A DNA stretch of 64,000 nt, taken from contig CAZBWH010000001.1 in the NCBI GenBank assembly GCA_964495595.1, positions 26,538 through 90,537 of the forward strand. Reading direction: 5' to 3'. A model generated the notes under the pieces. That model saw only the letters and a program-made list of their open reading frames with translations, was not told where the DNA came from and searched no databases. How positions within the stretch are numbered: position 1 is the stretch's first letter; each line of letters starts with the position of its first letter. This document shows, one piece after another, positions 25,917-34,438 of this stretch. This stretch comes from CALMFQ01 sp964495595. GTDB taxonomy: Bacteria; Pseudomonadota; Gammaproteobacteria; Burkholderiales; SCOH01. A program made the translations under genes and the position numbers.

Positions 25917-26314
25917 AAGAGTTCACCCCATGAGCAACAACGTTGCAAAAAATGCGAAAGATATTCTAGAAAGCCCTGAAAAACTTCTAGATTTCGCACA
26001 ATTAAACCGAGTAACCACTGAAGCAGCCGAAGAAATACTAAGAAGACTTTCTGAAAAACCAGAAATTGCCGATGAATTCAAGAAATACATCTTCTCTGAA
26101 GATCGGAGCGATGATTTCAAGGGCTATACAGCAGGTGAGGCAACGGGTTACCAACGTGGCCATGAGGCTGGCTTTGCAAAAGGTGCAATGCTCGGGGCTC
26201 TCGCCACTATTGGCACTCTAACTGCTGCCGGTCTTGCAATTTTGTTTAATAAAAAATAAGTTCTAACCCGGCAGCCAAGCGGGCTGGCCTACGGCCAGCC
26301 GCTTAATTTGGCCG
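25911..26314 (+). mobile_element. Integron gene cassette carrying one AT-rich gene
   Basis: This 404-base unit starts at TTAGAA just after the attC site 1 crossover and ends at the attC site 2 crossover. The 5' core of its own attC (TTCTAAC, 26261) is the exact reverse complement of GTTAGAA at the cassette start, as predicted when a circular cassette is opened at G|TT. It holds one open frame (25930-26259) filling nearly all of it, with the gene running toward the attC. No integrase or attI is in the window, so it is an orphan attC cluster. Confidence 0.8.
25930..26259 (+). CDS. Cassette-encoded protein of unknown function
   Basis: This 109-residue protein is encoded in DNA of visibly lower GC (about 40%) than the window, with AAA, AGA and CTA codons common, which indicates transfer. 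The first two thirds are acidic and helical (ILESPEKLLDFAQLNRVTTE, then EEILRRLSEKPEIADEFKKY). A middle segment rich in Gly, Tyr and His follows, and the end is a hydrophobic Gly/Ala helix (AMLGALATIGTLTAAGLAIL) capped by Lys. It looks like a small protein anchored by a C-terminal membrane tail. I know no family for it. Cassette genes often encode toxins, antiphage proteins or other adaptive functions, but nothing here shows which. Confidence 0.7.
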   Translation: MSNNVAKNAKDILESPEKLLDFAQLNRVTTEAAEEILRRLSEKPEIADEFKKYIFSEDRSDDFKGYTAGEATGYQRGHEAGFAKGAMLGALATIGTLTAAGLAILFNKK

Positions 26315-26320
26315 TTAGAG
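26261..26320 (+). other. attC-like integron recombination site 2
   Basis: This 60-base site starts TTCTAAC and ends GTTAGAG. Inside, AAGCGG and GCTGGCC pair with GGCCAGC and CGCTT around a TAC loop, leaving one unpaired G on one arm. Those are the short form and extrahelical base typical of attC sites. The crossover would be between G26314 and T26315. Confidence 0.8.
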
Positions 26321-26451
26321 GCGCAGGGAGCAAGGAGGTCTCCCCCGAGGAGAGGGAACGGTTCCGGCTGCGCGCTGAGAATTTGCGGCTCAAGCGGGAG
26401 AACGAAATTCTGAAAAAAGCGACGGCGTACTTTGCCAGGGATGTCCTGTGA
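26318..26451 (+). mobile_element. IS3-family transposase OrfA remnant
   Basis: An open frame ending at a TGA (26449) encodes SPEERERFRLRAENLRLK and then ENEILKKATAYFARDVL. This is the C-terminal leucine-zipper end of IS3-group OrfA proteins. The N-terminal helix-turn-helix, OrfB and both inverted repeats are missing, so it is a fragment. It directly follows attC site 2. Confidence 0.75.
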
Positions 26452-26570
26452 AGTGCGCGGCTGAAAGCCTTGGCTTGGGAGAAAGTGATTTTGCCATCGC
26501 GTTTGACCCGGACTTGGAGGCGGTAGGACAATGCTCCATCCGCATTTCTGCGCTTGGTGACCGTGGCCAT
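26452..26570 (-). pseudogene. Tyrosine integrase N-terminal remnant next to dusA
   Basis: On the minus strand an ATG at 26570 starts MATVTKRRNADGALSYRLQV, continuing RVKRDGKITFSQAKAFSRAL. This is the arm-type DNA-binding start of phage and island tyrosine recombinases. Similarity stops after about 39 residues, exactly where the IS3 fragment begins, so the catalytic domain is lost. The stub faces away from dusA, about 50 bases upstream of it. Confidence 0.65.
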
Positions 26571-26647
26571 TTTTTGGAGCAATTTTCAGCGCTGCACGTA
26601 GCACCGACAGCGCAAAAATGGCAAAAATTCACCAGAAAACACCGACA

Positions 26648-27682
26648 ATGCCTGAAGAAAAAATCGCAATAAAATCAATTACACAAGCCAATACAAGCAC
26701 ATTACCCAAGCGCACCCTCAGCATCGCGCCGATGCTGGACTGGACTGACCGTTTTTATCGCCAGTTTGCCCGCCAGATCACCCGCCACACCTGGCTGTAC
26801 ACCGAGATGGTGACTACCGGGGCAGTGCTGCACGGCAACCGGGATCGTTTTCTGCGGTTTGATCCGTGTGAGCAGCCGATTGCCTTGCAGCTGGGCGGTA
26901 GCGATCCGGCTGCGTTGGCGCAGTGCGCGAAGATTGCCGAGCGATGGGGTTACGACGAGGTGAATCTCAACGTGGGCTGCCCCAGCGAACGGGTGCAGGA
27001 AGGCAGTTTTGGCGCTTGCCTGATGGCGGAGCCGCAGCTGGTGGCGGATTGTGTGCAGGCGATGCGCGATGGGGTGGCGATTCCGGTGACGGTGAAACAC
27101 CGCATCGGTATCGATAAGATTGAGGAATACGACTATCTGCGCAACTTTGTCGATGTGGTGGCATCGGCCGGTTGTCAGACGTTTATCGTCCACGCCCGCA
27201 ATGCGATCCTCAAGGGCCTGAGCCCGAAGCAGAACCGCGAAATCCCGCCGCTGAAATACGATTATGTGTACCGGCTGAAGCAGGAACGGCCGGACCTGCA
27301 GATCATTATCAACGGCGGCATTACCACGCTGGAGCAGACCGATGAACACCTGCGCCATGTGGATGGGGTGATGATCGGCCGTGAGGCGTATCACAACCCT
27401 TACCTGCTGGCGGATGCCGACCGTCGCTATTACGGCGACGATCATCCGCAACCCTGCCGCGCCGAGGTGATCGAGGCGCTGATGCCGTTTGTGGAACAGG
27501 AGGTGAAAGACGGTGTGCCGCTGAAAATCATCACCCGCCACATTCTCGGCTTGTTTCAGGGAATGCGCGGCGCACGCTACTGGCGGCGGCAGTTATCCGA
27601 TCATGTGTTGCTCAAGCCCAACAATCCGCAACTGATTGTGCAGACCTTGCAACAGATGCTGGCGCAGCAGGGCACGGAATAG
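26648..27682 (+). CDS. dusA: tRNA-dihydrouridine(20/20a) synthase DusA
   Basis: This is an FMN-dependent enzyme of about 344 residues that reduces U20/U20a in tRNA. Diagnostic blocks are LSIAPMLDWTDRFYRQFAR near the start, LNVGCPSERVQEGSFGACLM with the catalytic cysteine, VKHRIGID, IVHARNAILKGLSPKQNREI and INGGITT. Its first 20-30 codons are AT-rich and unlike the GC-rich remainder; the change is near 26705. The start is uncertain: ATGs occur at 26618 and 26648 and neither has a clear ribosome site. The integrase remnant just upstream fits dusA's known use as an insertion site for mobile elements. Confidence 0.93.
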   Translation: MPEEKIAIKSITQANTSTLPKRTLSIAPMLDWTDRFYRQFARQITRHTWLYTEMVTTGAVLHGNRDRFLRFDPCEQPIALQLGGSDPAALAQCAKIAERWGYDEVNLNVGCPSERVQEGSFGACLMAEPQLVADCVQAMRDGVAIPVTVKHRIGIDKIEEYDYLRNFVDVVASAGCQTFIVHARNAILKGLSPKQNREIPPLKYDYVYRLKQERPDLQIIINGGITTLEQTDEHLRHVDGVMIGREAYHNPYLLADADRRYYGDDHPQPCRAEVIEALMPFVEQEVKDGVPLKIITRHILGLFQGMRGARYWRRQLSDHVLLKPNNPQLIVQTLQQMLAQQGTE

Positions 27683-27689
27683 GCACCGG

Positions 27690-27757
27690 CCTGCGCACCG
27701 CTCTGGTAGCGGCTTGCAGGCCAGTCTGCAGGCCGCGCTGGTATTGGCTGTCAGGCC
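27690..27757. repeat. GC-rich palindromic repeat, copy C
   Basis: CCTGCGCACCGCTCTGGTAG, GGCTTGCAGGCC, CTGCAGGCC and TATTGGCTGTCAGG match units of copies A and B. The repeat lies just after the dusA stop, between convergent genes. Confidence 0.6.
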
Positions 27758-27829
27758 ACCCTGCCAACAACACGACATGCTGCCCGAGTGCGGCATGGTT
27801 ATGGGCGAACACGGGCCGTCTGCCAGATA

Positions 27830-28390
27830 TCAAAACTCGTTGGCGAGCTTTTTGTACCCCTTGACCAGATCAACATTGGTGCGAGCGACGTCTTCGGAGA
27901 AATCCGATGCCTTGGCAGTCACCCGTGGAATCCGGCTCAGATCGGTATTCGGGCCGATGCGTTCGGTAGACGGCACGTAAAAACCCGATGGCAGGTGACA
28001 ACCGTCCAGCACCGAGTTGTGACGCACCACGCAGCCCTCCTCCACCACACAGTTGAACAACACGGTATTGAACCCGATGAACACACGGTTACCCACCTGA
28101 CAGGGGCCATGCACGATCGAGCGGTGCGCAATCGAAGTGTGCTCGCCAATGGTCACGGCTGCGCCGCTCTTGGAATGGATCACCACGCCATCCTGAATAT
28201 TCGAGTTGGCCCCGATAACGATCGGCTCCATCTCACCTTCACTATTCACCTCATCGGCGCGGATCACCGCGTAGGGGCCGACGAAGACATTCTCCCTGAT
28301 GATCACCTTGCCGCAGATGATCGCAGTCGGATCAATAAACGCACTCTCATCAATCACCGGCAAATGGCCGCTGGGGTTTTTGCGAATCAT
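27830..28390 (-). CDS. Gamma-class carbonic anhydrase-like protein
   Basis: This 186-residue protein is built of left-handed beta-helix hexapeptide repeats (ICGKVIIRENVFVGPYAVIR, then IGANSNIQDGVVIH). It carries the histidines that bind the metal in gamma-carbonic anhydrases: VVIHS, SIAHRS and SIVHG. A C-terminal helix ends KGYKKLANEF. The family includes active CO2 hydratases and inactive relatives; the intact histidines suggest metal binding. It stands alone between dusA and a secreted lipase. Its substrate could be bicarbonate or another small acid. Confidence 0.85.
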   Translation of the reverse strand: MIRKNPSGHLPVIDESAFIDPTAIICGKVIIRENVFVGPYAVIRADEVNSEGEMEPIVIGANSNIQDGVVIHSKSGAAVTIGEHTSIAHRSIVHGPCQVGNRVFIGFNTVLFNCVVEEGCVVRHNSVLDGCHLPSGFYVPSTERIGPNTDLSRIPRVTAKASDFSEDVARTNVDLVKGYKKLANEF

Positions 28391-28517
28391 GTGTTCTCCT
28401 GTTGGACAATCCCGCTGAACGGCTCAGCCCATCTGGCCGCGGTGCGCCGTTCTACCATTGGCAGCCCGCCTGCTTCAACACCCACCCGCCGCCCACCGGC
28501 ATTCTTTTGGCAAGACA

Positions 28518-28529
28518 TGACATTTGTCA
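28518..28529. promoter_or_regulatory. Perfect 12-base palindrome upstream of lipase gene
   Basis: TGACATTTGTCA lies about 120 bases upstream of the lipase start in an AT-richer stretch of the 258-base intergenic region. It could be an operator. There is no other copy to compare, so this is only a candidate. Confidence 0.25.
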
Positions 28530-28649
28530 CAGGCGCCAGGCACTCGCCAATGTCATATTAATTAGAGCAACAAGCCTAATTTCACAACAAATCCATAGCC
28601 GCCTGTTGCCACACAAACCTGAAAAAGAGAAAACACGGAGACCTATCAA

Positions 28650-29861
28650 ATGAATACCTTCAGCAAGCTGTGCTGTGCCGCTGCGCTCGGCTTATCCTCC
28701 CTCACCTCACTGGCCGCCAACAGCGACCCGATCGTCCTGATCCATGGCTTCATCGGCTGGGGACGCGATGAAATGTTCGGCATGAAATACTGGGGCGGCG
28801 GCTTTTCCGGCAGCCGCGACCTGCAGGAAGTGCTGAAAGCCAATGGCACCGAAACCTTTACCGTCGCAGTCGGCCCGGTCAGCTCGGTATGGGATCGCGC
28901 CATTGAAGCCTATTACCAGGTCAAGGGCGGCTGTGTCGATTACGGTGCGGCCCACGCCGCACGCCACGGCCACGCCCGTTATGGCCGGTGTTATACCGCA
29001 CATTATCCGCAGTGGGACGACAACCATCCGGTGCATTTCGTCACCCACAGCATGGGCGGCCAGACCGCCCGGGCGCTGGACACCCTGTTGCGCGACGGCT
29101 CGCAGGAAGAACGCGCCGCCAGTGGCGCAGAAGTGGCCGAGCTGTTCAAGGGCGGCAAGAAATGGACCCGCAGCATCACCACCGTCTCCACCCCGCATGA
29201 CGGCACCACCCTGGCCAGCGGCGTGCAATTGCTCAACATTGCCGAAGAAGTCGTCGGTGCCGCCGCCGCCCTGGCCGGCCTGAACAGCAGCACCGACGTG
29301 GCCTACGACTTCAAGCTCGACCAATGGAACCTGCGCCGCAACAGCGGCGAAAGCTTCGGCAGTTACCTGAATCGGGTAAAATCGTCACCGTTCTGGACCG
29401 GCGACCAGAAAGACGTCAGCCTGTGGGATCTGAGCCCGGACGGCGCCAGGGAACTCAACCAGTGGACCAAAACCTACCCTGACACCTATTACTTCTCGTT
29501 CAGCACCGAAGCCACCTACCGCGGCCTGCTCAGCGGCTGGCAATATCCGGAGCTGAGCATGTTCCTGCCATTCCAGCCGCTGGCCATGTTCATGGGCACC
29601 TACACCCGCAAACAGCCGGGCAAAGTCATCATCGACAGCAGCTGGTGGCAGAACGACGGCATCGTCAACACCCGCAGCATGCGCGCCCCCGCCGGCCACC
29701 CCTGGGTCAACTTCAACGGCACCCCGGCCAAGGGCAGCTGGAACCACATCGGGCTGTACAACAGCTGGGATCACTTTGATATCCAGGGCCTGTTCTGCGT
29801 CACCTGCAACATCAACCCGATCCACATCCAGCACGCCAATCGTCTGAAAGCGCTGAACTGA
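28650..29861 (+). CDS. Secreted lipase, family I.5-like
   Basis: This 403-residue protein has a signal peptide (MNTFSKLCCAAALGLSSLTS, cleavage after LAA) and an alpha/beta-hydrolase fold. The oxyanion stretch PIVLIHGFIGW and the nucleophile elbow THSMGGQ (Ser134) are visible. The late QNDGIVNTRSM (Asp336) and WDHFDI (His375) complete the triad. The spacing and the large insert between strands match the zinc- and calcium-binding family I.5 lipases known from Bacillus, Geobacillus and Staphylococcus; a proteobacterial member is less usual. It hydrolyses acylglycerols outside the cell, with export probably by Sec and type II secretion. A terminator follows. Confidence 0.82.
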   Translation: MNTFSKLCCAAALGLSSLTSLAANSDPIVLIHGFIGWGRDEMFGMKYWGGGFSGSRDLQEVLKANGTETFTVAVGPVSSVWDRAIEAYYQVKGGCVDYGAAHAARHGHARYGRCYTAHYPQWDDNHPVHFVTHSMGGQTARALDTLLRDGSQEERAASGAEVAELFKGGKKWTRSITTVSTPHDGTTLASGVQLLNIAEEVVGAAAALAGLNSSTDVAYDFKLDQWNLRRNSGESFGSYLNRVKSSPFWTGDQKDVSLWDLSPDGARELNQWTKTYPDTYYFSFSTEATYRGLLSGWQYPELSMFLPFQPLAMFMGTYTRKQPGKVIIDSSWWQNDGIVNTRSMRAPAGHPWVNFNGTPAKGSWNHIGLYNSWDHFDIQGLFCVTCNINPIHIQHANRLKALN

Positions 29862-29867
29862 ACCACC

Positions 29868-29892
29868 GACCGGCCGCAAGGCCGGTTTTTTC
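29868..29892 (+). terminator. Rho-independent terminator of the family I.5-like lipase gene
   Basis: CCGGCC and GGCCGG form a GC stem with a GCAA loop, followed by TTTTTT, six bases after the lipase stop codon region. This is a canonical intrinsic terminator. Confidence 0.9.
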
Positions 29893-30067
29893 ATCAGGCC
29901 AAGCGGGCAGCCCATGCCCCCTGTATCGGGCTACGGGTTACGTCCCTGCATTTTCTCTTGCCCCTTTTGCCCTGAATATCTGCAAGCGCTCGACATCAAC
30001 GGTCAGGTATATATTGCGCTGACCAGGCGGCTCTGACCATAAATCAAGCGGGCATCACGCCGATAAA

Positions 30068-30405
30068 CTAACCAAGACGACACCGCAGCCGAGACCGCAT
30101 TGTTTCCCGATACCCTAAACCGCCGAGGGTGTCCGCATACCTGCACGCCTTGTTGGCCAGAAACAAGGCTTCGGCGCAGGTGAGCCTGCTGGAGCGAACC
30201 AGCAGGTTGACCTGCTTGTCGTAACCAATGATCAGCACGTCTTCAAACTCGGCTTCATCCATTGCGCTCTGCAGCGCTTGTTCAGCGTGTCCACCTTGCG
30301 GAATACCGGCTGCCCGTCCATGTCCAGTTCCAGCGCCTGCAGGCGTGACGGCACGATGCGGATAATTGGGTAATCGTCCGGGGTGATGTTCTCTTCCAGC
30401 CCCAT
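30068..30405 (-). pseudogene. Small protein gene broken by a one-base frameshift
   Basis: Two minus-strand frames join into one plausible protein of about 112 residues: MGLEENITPDDYPIIRIVPS through KVDTLN, then ALQSAMDEAEFEDVLIIGYD through LFLANKACRYADTL. The switch happens near 30263-30280, where a single base is extra or missing. GGAAAG lies upstream of the ATG at 30405. I do not recognise the family; the second half has an alpha/beta pattern. It could be a true pseudogene or a sequencing error. Confidence 0.5.
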
Positions 30406-30486
30406 TGCAGCTTTCCGGGGCGAGAGAGGGAGCGACAACCGTGGCGTGTCCGCAGTGGGCTGGGCGACTTGCCTTTGCCGATACCC

Positions 30487-31221
30487 TCAGGGTTGCGGCA
30501 GGGGGTGTTGTTTGAGCTTCAACCGGGCCAGGCCGCGATTGAATGCCGATCGGCGCGCCTCGCTTTCGGGTTTTTGTTTGGGGAAGATGACATACAGCGG
30601 GCCGCTGTTGATTGCGCGGGGATGCGAGGTGACTTGTGCGGCCTCTTCTGCCGAGAATTGGTTTTTCAGCAATGCGTCGCCCACGGCCTGCGAAATCAGC
30701 GCGGCGTCGATCCGTCCGGCGAGCAATTTGCGCAGGTTGAGTTCGTCGGAGCTGGTGCGCTGTACCTGTATGAGCTTGCCCTGCTCTGCCTGGCTGAACG
30801 CCTCGCCGTAGGTGTAGCCCAGGGTTGCGCCGAGGCTTTTGCCCTTGAGGTCTGCCAGGTTTTTCCAGTCGAGGGGGCGGCTCTTGAGATGGAACAGCAC
30901 TTGCTTTTCCACAAACACTGGCTCGCTGAACAGTACTTCCCGCTCGCGCTCGTCGTTCTTGTACCAGCCCACCGAGGCGTCGAGCTGGCCTGTTTTGACG
31001 ACGTAATAGGCGCGGGCCCAGGGCAGGAACTGGTATTCGATATCGATACCTTCGGCCTTGAATGCGTCGGTGACGATGCGGGTTACCAAGCCGTAACCCG
31101 GCAGCTCCTTGCCCATGAAGGGGGGCCAGTCGCCATTGCTGATTCGCAGGGTCTGGGCCGCTACCGGCGACGGCAGCACCAGCGCGGTCAGCAGGGTCAG
31201 TAGTAAACCATCACGCGTCAT
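30487..31221 (-). CDS. Periplasmic solute-binding protein family 3 (orphan), first of two
   Basis: This 244-residue protein has a signal peptide ending AAQTL and a bilobal family 3 (amino-acid type) fold. NGDWPPFMGKELPGYGLVTR binds the start of lobe one, QFLPWARAYYVVKTGQLDA fits a ligand loop, and LGATLGYTYGEAF follows. No ABC permease or ATPase genes adjoin it. Orphan proteins of this type in Neisseriales and Pseudomonadales can serve as sensors or in transport with distant partners. The ATG at 31221 has AAGGA upstream. A relative lies next to it at 31486. Confidence 0.75.
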   Translation of the reverse strand: MTRDGLLLTLLTALVLPSPVAAQTLRISNGDWPPFMGKELPGYGLVTRIVTDAFKAEGIDIEYQFLPWARAYYVVKTGQLDASVGWYKNDEREREVLFSEPVFVEKQVLFHLKSRPLDWKNLADLKGKSLGATLGYTYGEAFSQAEQGKLIQVQRTSSDELNLRKLLAGRIDAALISQAVGDALLKNQFSAEEAAQVTSHPRAINSGPLYVIFPKQKPESEARRSAFNRGLARLKLKQHPLPQP

Positions 31222-31422
31222 CGGTTTTCCTTGAATCTGCGGTACGGCAGGGGCGGTGTTTCGCGCACCCCATGCCGCGGCGGCCTGTCGAACCTGCAAC
31301 ACCGTGGCGGTGCGACCCGTCTGCCAGGCCAGCGGAGCTTGCATTATAGAGCTTGGCAAGCAGGCGCTGCCGGGCGATAGGCCGGGGTTGCGCTGCAAGC
31401 GGCCATGAGCGAGGCACCCAGC

Positions 31423-31467
31423 CTGGCTGCAAGCCAATACTGGCGAGGCCTGCAGGCCGACAGGCCA
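31423..31467. repeat. GC-rich palindromic repeat, copy D
   Basis: CTGGCTGCAAGCCAATACTG and AGGCCTGCAGGCC match the family units, between the two solute-binding protein genes. A further related CGCTGCAAGCGGCC is 30 bases to the left. Confidence 0.6.
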
Positions 31468-31485
31468 TGACTGCGCCGGGCGGGC

Positions 31486-32325
31486 TCAGCGAGCGGATTT
31501 CGATCCTTTGACCTGCTGGCTGGCCAACACGATCTGCAAGCCCTGATTGAAGATCCGTGCCAGCTCGGCCCCCTTTTTGCCTTTTTTGAAGCAGATGAAC
31601 AGTCCTTTGTGTTCCAGCAGGGAGGGGTTCATCTTCAGTCTGGCGCGCACCTGAGCAAGCGCCGGGGTAGAAATCAGATAGTCGAATACGTTACGGTCGA
31701 TGACGGCCAGGTCGATATGCCCGATCGCCAGCTTGAGCAGGTTCCGTTCATCGGTGGTGGCGATGTCGGTACGCAGCACCCCGGCGGCGGCCAAGCGATC
31801 AAATTCGTCGGTGTTGATGTAGTCCTGAACCACGCCGATCGACACCCCGGACAAGTCTTGCAGCGTGCGCCAGGTGGTATTCGAATCGGTGCGCTCGGCA
31901 AAGCCCAGCGGCCCTTCGCCCAGCGGCTTGGAATAGATGAACTCGGCTGCCGTTGTGGCGGAATGGTATTCGGGAAAATAGCCATGGAAGCGGGGGCTGT
32001 GCCTGGCCAGATGCACCGCCCTGGACCAGGGATAGAACTCGATGACCAGGGTGTAGCCCATGGCCTTGAATGCCTGCCTGGCCACTGTGGCCAGCGTCCC
32101 CTGCTCCGGAAGGGCCTCGCTGGTGTAGGGAGGCCACTCCAGCGAGCTCAGCACGACCACTCGCGCATCCGGCGCCGCTGCCACCTCGGCAGCGTGCAGA
32201 GGCAGCCCAAGAGCCAGGCAACAGAGCAGCAGATATCGGGCAAACAAGATACGGGCCTCGGATTCGATCACGGATGGTTGCGCAGCTGCAGGAATGACGC
32301 TCCGCCTACCCTGCATTGTAGCCAC
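31486..32325 (-). CDS. Periplasmic solute-binding protein family 3 (orphan), second of two
   Basis: This protein of up to 279 residues has a hydrophobic leader (RYLLLCCLALGLPLHAAEVA) and the same fold as its neighbour. LEWPPYTSEALPEQG is the lobe-one start, FYPWSRAVHLARHSPRFHGY the ligand loop and VQDYINTDEFDRLAAAG the hinge region. The start is uncertain because about 25 residues precede the leader; the leader itself suggests a start close to residue 27. It is diverged from the copy at 30487 and, like it, has no transporter genes nearby. The ligand is probably an amino acid or other small polar compound. Confidence 0.7.
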   Translation of the reverse strand: MATMQGRRSVIPAAAQPSVIESEARILFARYLLLCCLALGLPLHAAEVAAAPDARVVVLSSLEWPPYTSEALPEQGTLATVARQAFKAMGYTLVIEFYPWSRAVHLARHSPRFHGYFPEYHSATTAAEFIYSKPLGEGPLGFAERTDSNTTWRTLQDLSGVSIGVVQDYINTDEFDRLAAAGVLRTDIATTDERNLLKLAIGHIDLAVIDRNVFDYLISTPALAQVRARLKMNPSLLEHKGLFICFKKGKKGAELARIFNQGLQIVLASQQVKGSKSAR

Positions 32326-32338
32326 GCAGACAGAGGGC

Positions 32339-32375
32339 CAAAAGCAACGCCGTATCGGGAACGATACGGCGTTGG
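32339..32375 (-). terminator. Rho-independent terminator of purB
   Basis: A 13-base perfect stem (CAACGCCGTATCG and its complement around a four-base loop) on the minus strand is followed by GCTTTT. It lies about 25 bases beyond the purB stop and would end the purB transcript. Confidence 0.85.
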
Positions 32376-32397
32376 CGGATTCTGGCTCCTCCCTGGA

Positions 32398-33849
<1,452 letters not shown>

Positions 33850-34365
33850 TTACTGCTTGGTGTAATTGAGCGTGCCGGTATAGGCCTCGTACTTGAAGGT
33901 GCCTTTCATGTACTGCTTGCCGCCGGATTCGGAGACCTTGAGCGTGAACACCGCGCCGTTGGCATGCGAGAACACCATCGTGGTCGGGTCTTTGAACTTG
34001 CCGGGGGCAAACGGCTCGATCAGGTCGCCAAACGGCGTATCGAGAATCGACGATACGCCGTTGATCGTGTCTCCATTGATCGATTTGATTTCAACCACCG
34101 CTTTGCCATCGGTGCCGGTGCCGTCCACCACCCATTTGCCCACCCAGGTACCGACATATTTACTCTCGGTAGCGGCCGGAGCGGCAGCAGCAGGGGTTGG
34201 AGCAGGCGCCGCAACCGGGGCGGGTGCGGGCGCCGGGGTGGCAACCGGGGCGGGCTGCGGCGCAGCGGGCTCGTAGGCCTCCTTGATCCAGGCGCAACCT
34301 GACATGCCAACGGCAACCAGCAGCGCAGTGCCAGTGGTAAAAACACGCGAACGGACTTTGAACAT
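33850..34365 (-). CDS. Lipoprotein with Pro/Ala linker and small beta domain
   Basis: This 171-residue protein has a lipoprotein signal with lipobox MSGC (Cys24), then a Pro/Ala-repeat linker (about residues 33-65, PAPAPAPVAAPAP type) as used to cross the periplasm. A C-terminal beta-rich domain starts YVGTWVGKWVVDGTG and ends GTFKYEAYTGTLNYTK. The ATG at 34365 has GAGGAG upstream and a strong promoter lies 45 bases further up. The function is unknown; the linker suggests an outer- or inner-membrane anchored domain reaching into the periplasm. Confidence 0.65.
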   Translation of the reverse strand: MFKVRSRVFTTGTALLVAVGMSGCAWIKEAYEPAAPQPAPVATPAPAPAPVAAPAPTPAAAAPAATESKYVGTWVGKWVVDGTGTDGKAVVEIKSINGDTINGVSSILDTPFGDLIEPFAPGKFKDPTTMVFSHANGAVFTLKVSESGGKQYMKGTFKYEAYTGTLNYTKQ

Positions 34366-34409
34366 TGTGGCTCCTCTAAGGATTATGTGTTGCCAGATCA
34401 AACCGAAGG

Positions 34410-34438
34410 ATTATAAGCATATAAATATATGCTGTCAG
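34410..34438 (-). promoter_or_regulatory. Strong sigma-70 promoter with palindromic spacer
   Basis: On the minus strand CTGACA, a 17-base spacer and TATAAT make a near-consensus promoter driving the lipoprotein gene. The spacer begins in AGCATATA and ends in TATATGCT (an 8-base inverted repeat around TT), which could also be an operator. The -35 box lies next to the stop codon of murI. Confidence 0.75.
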
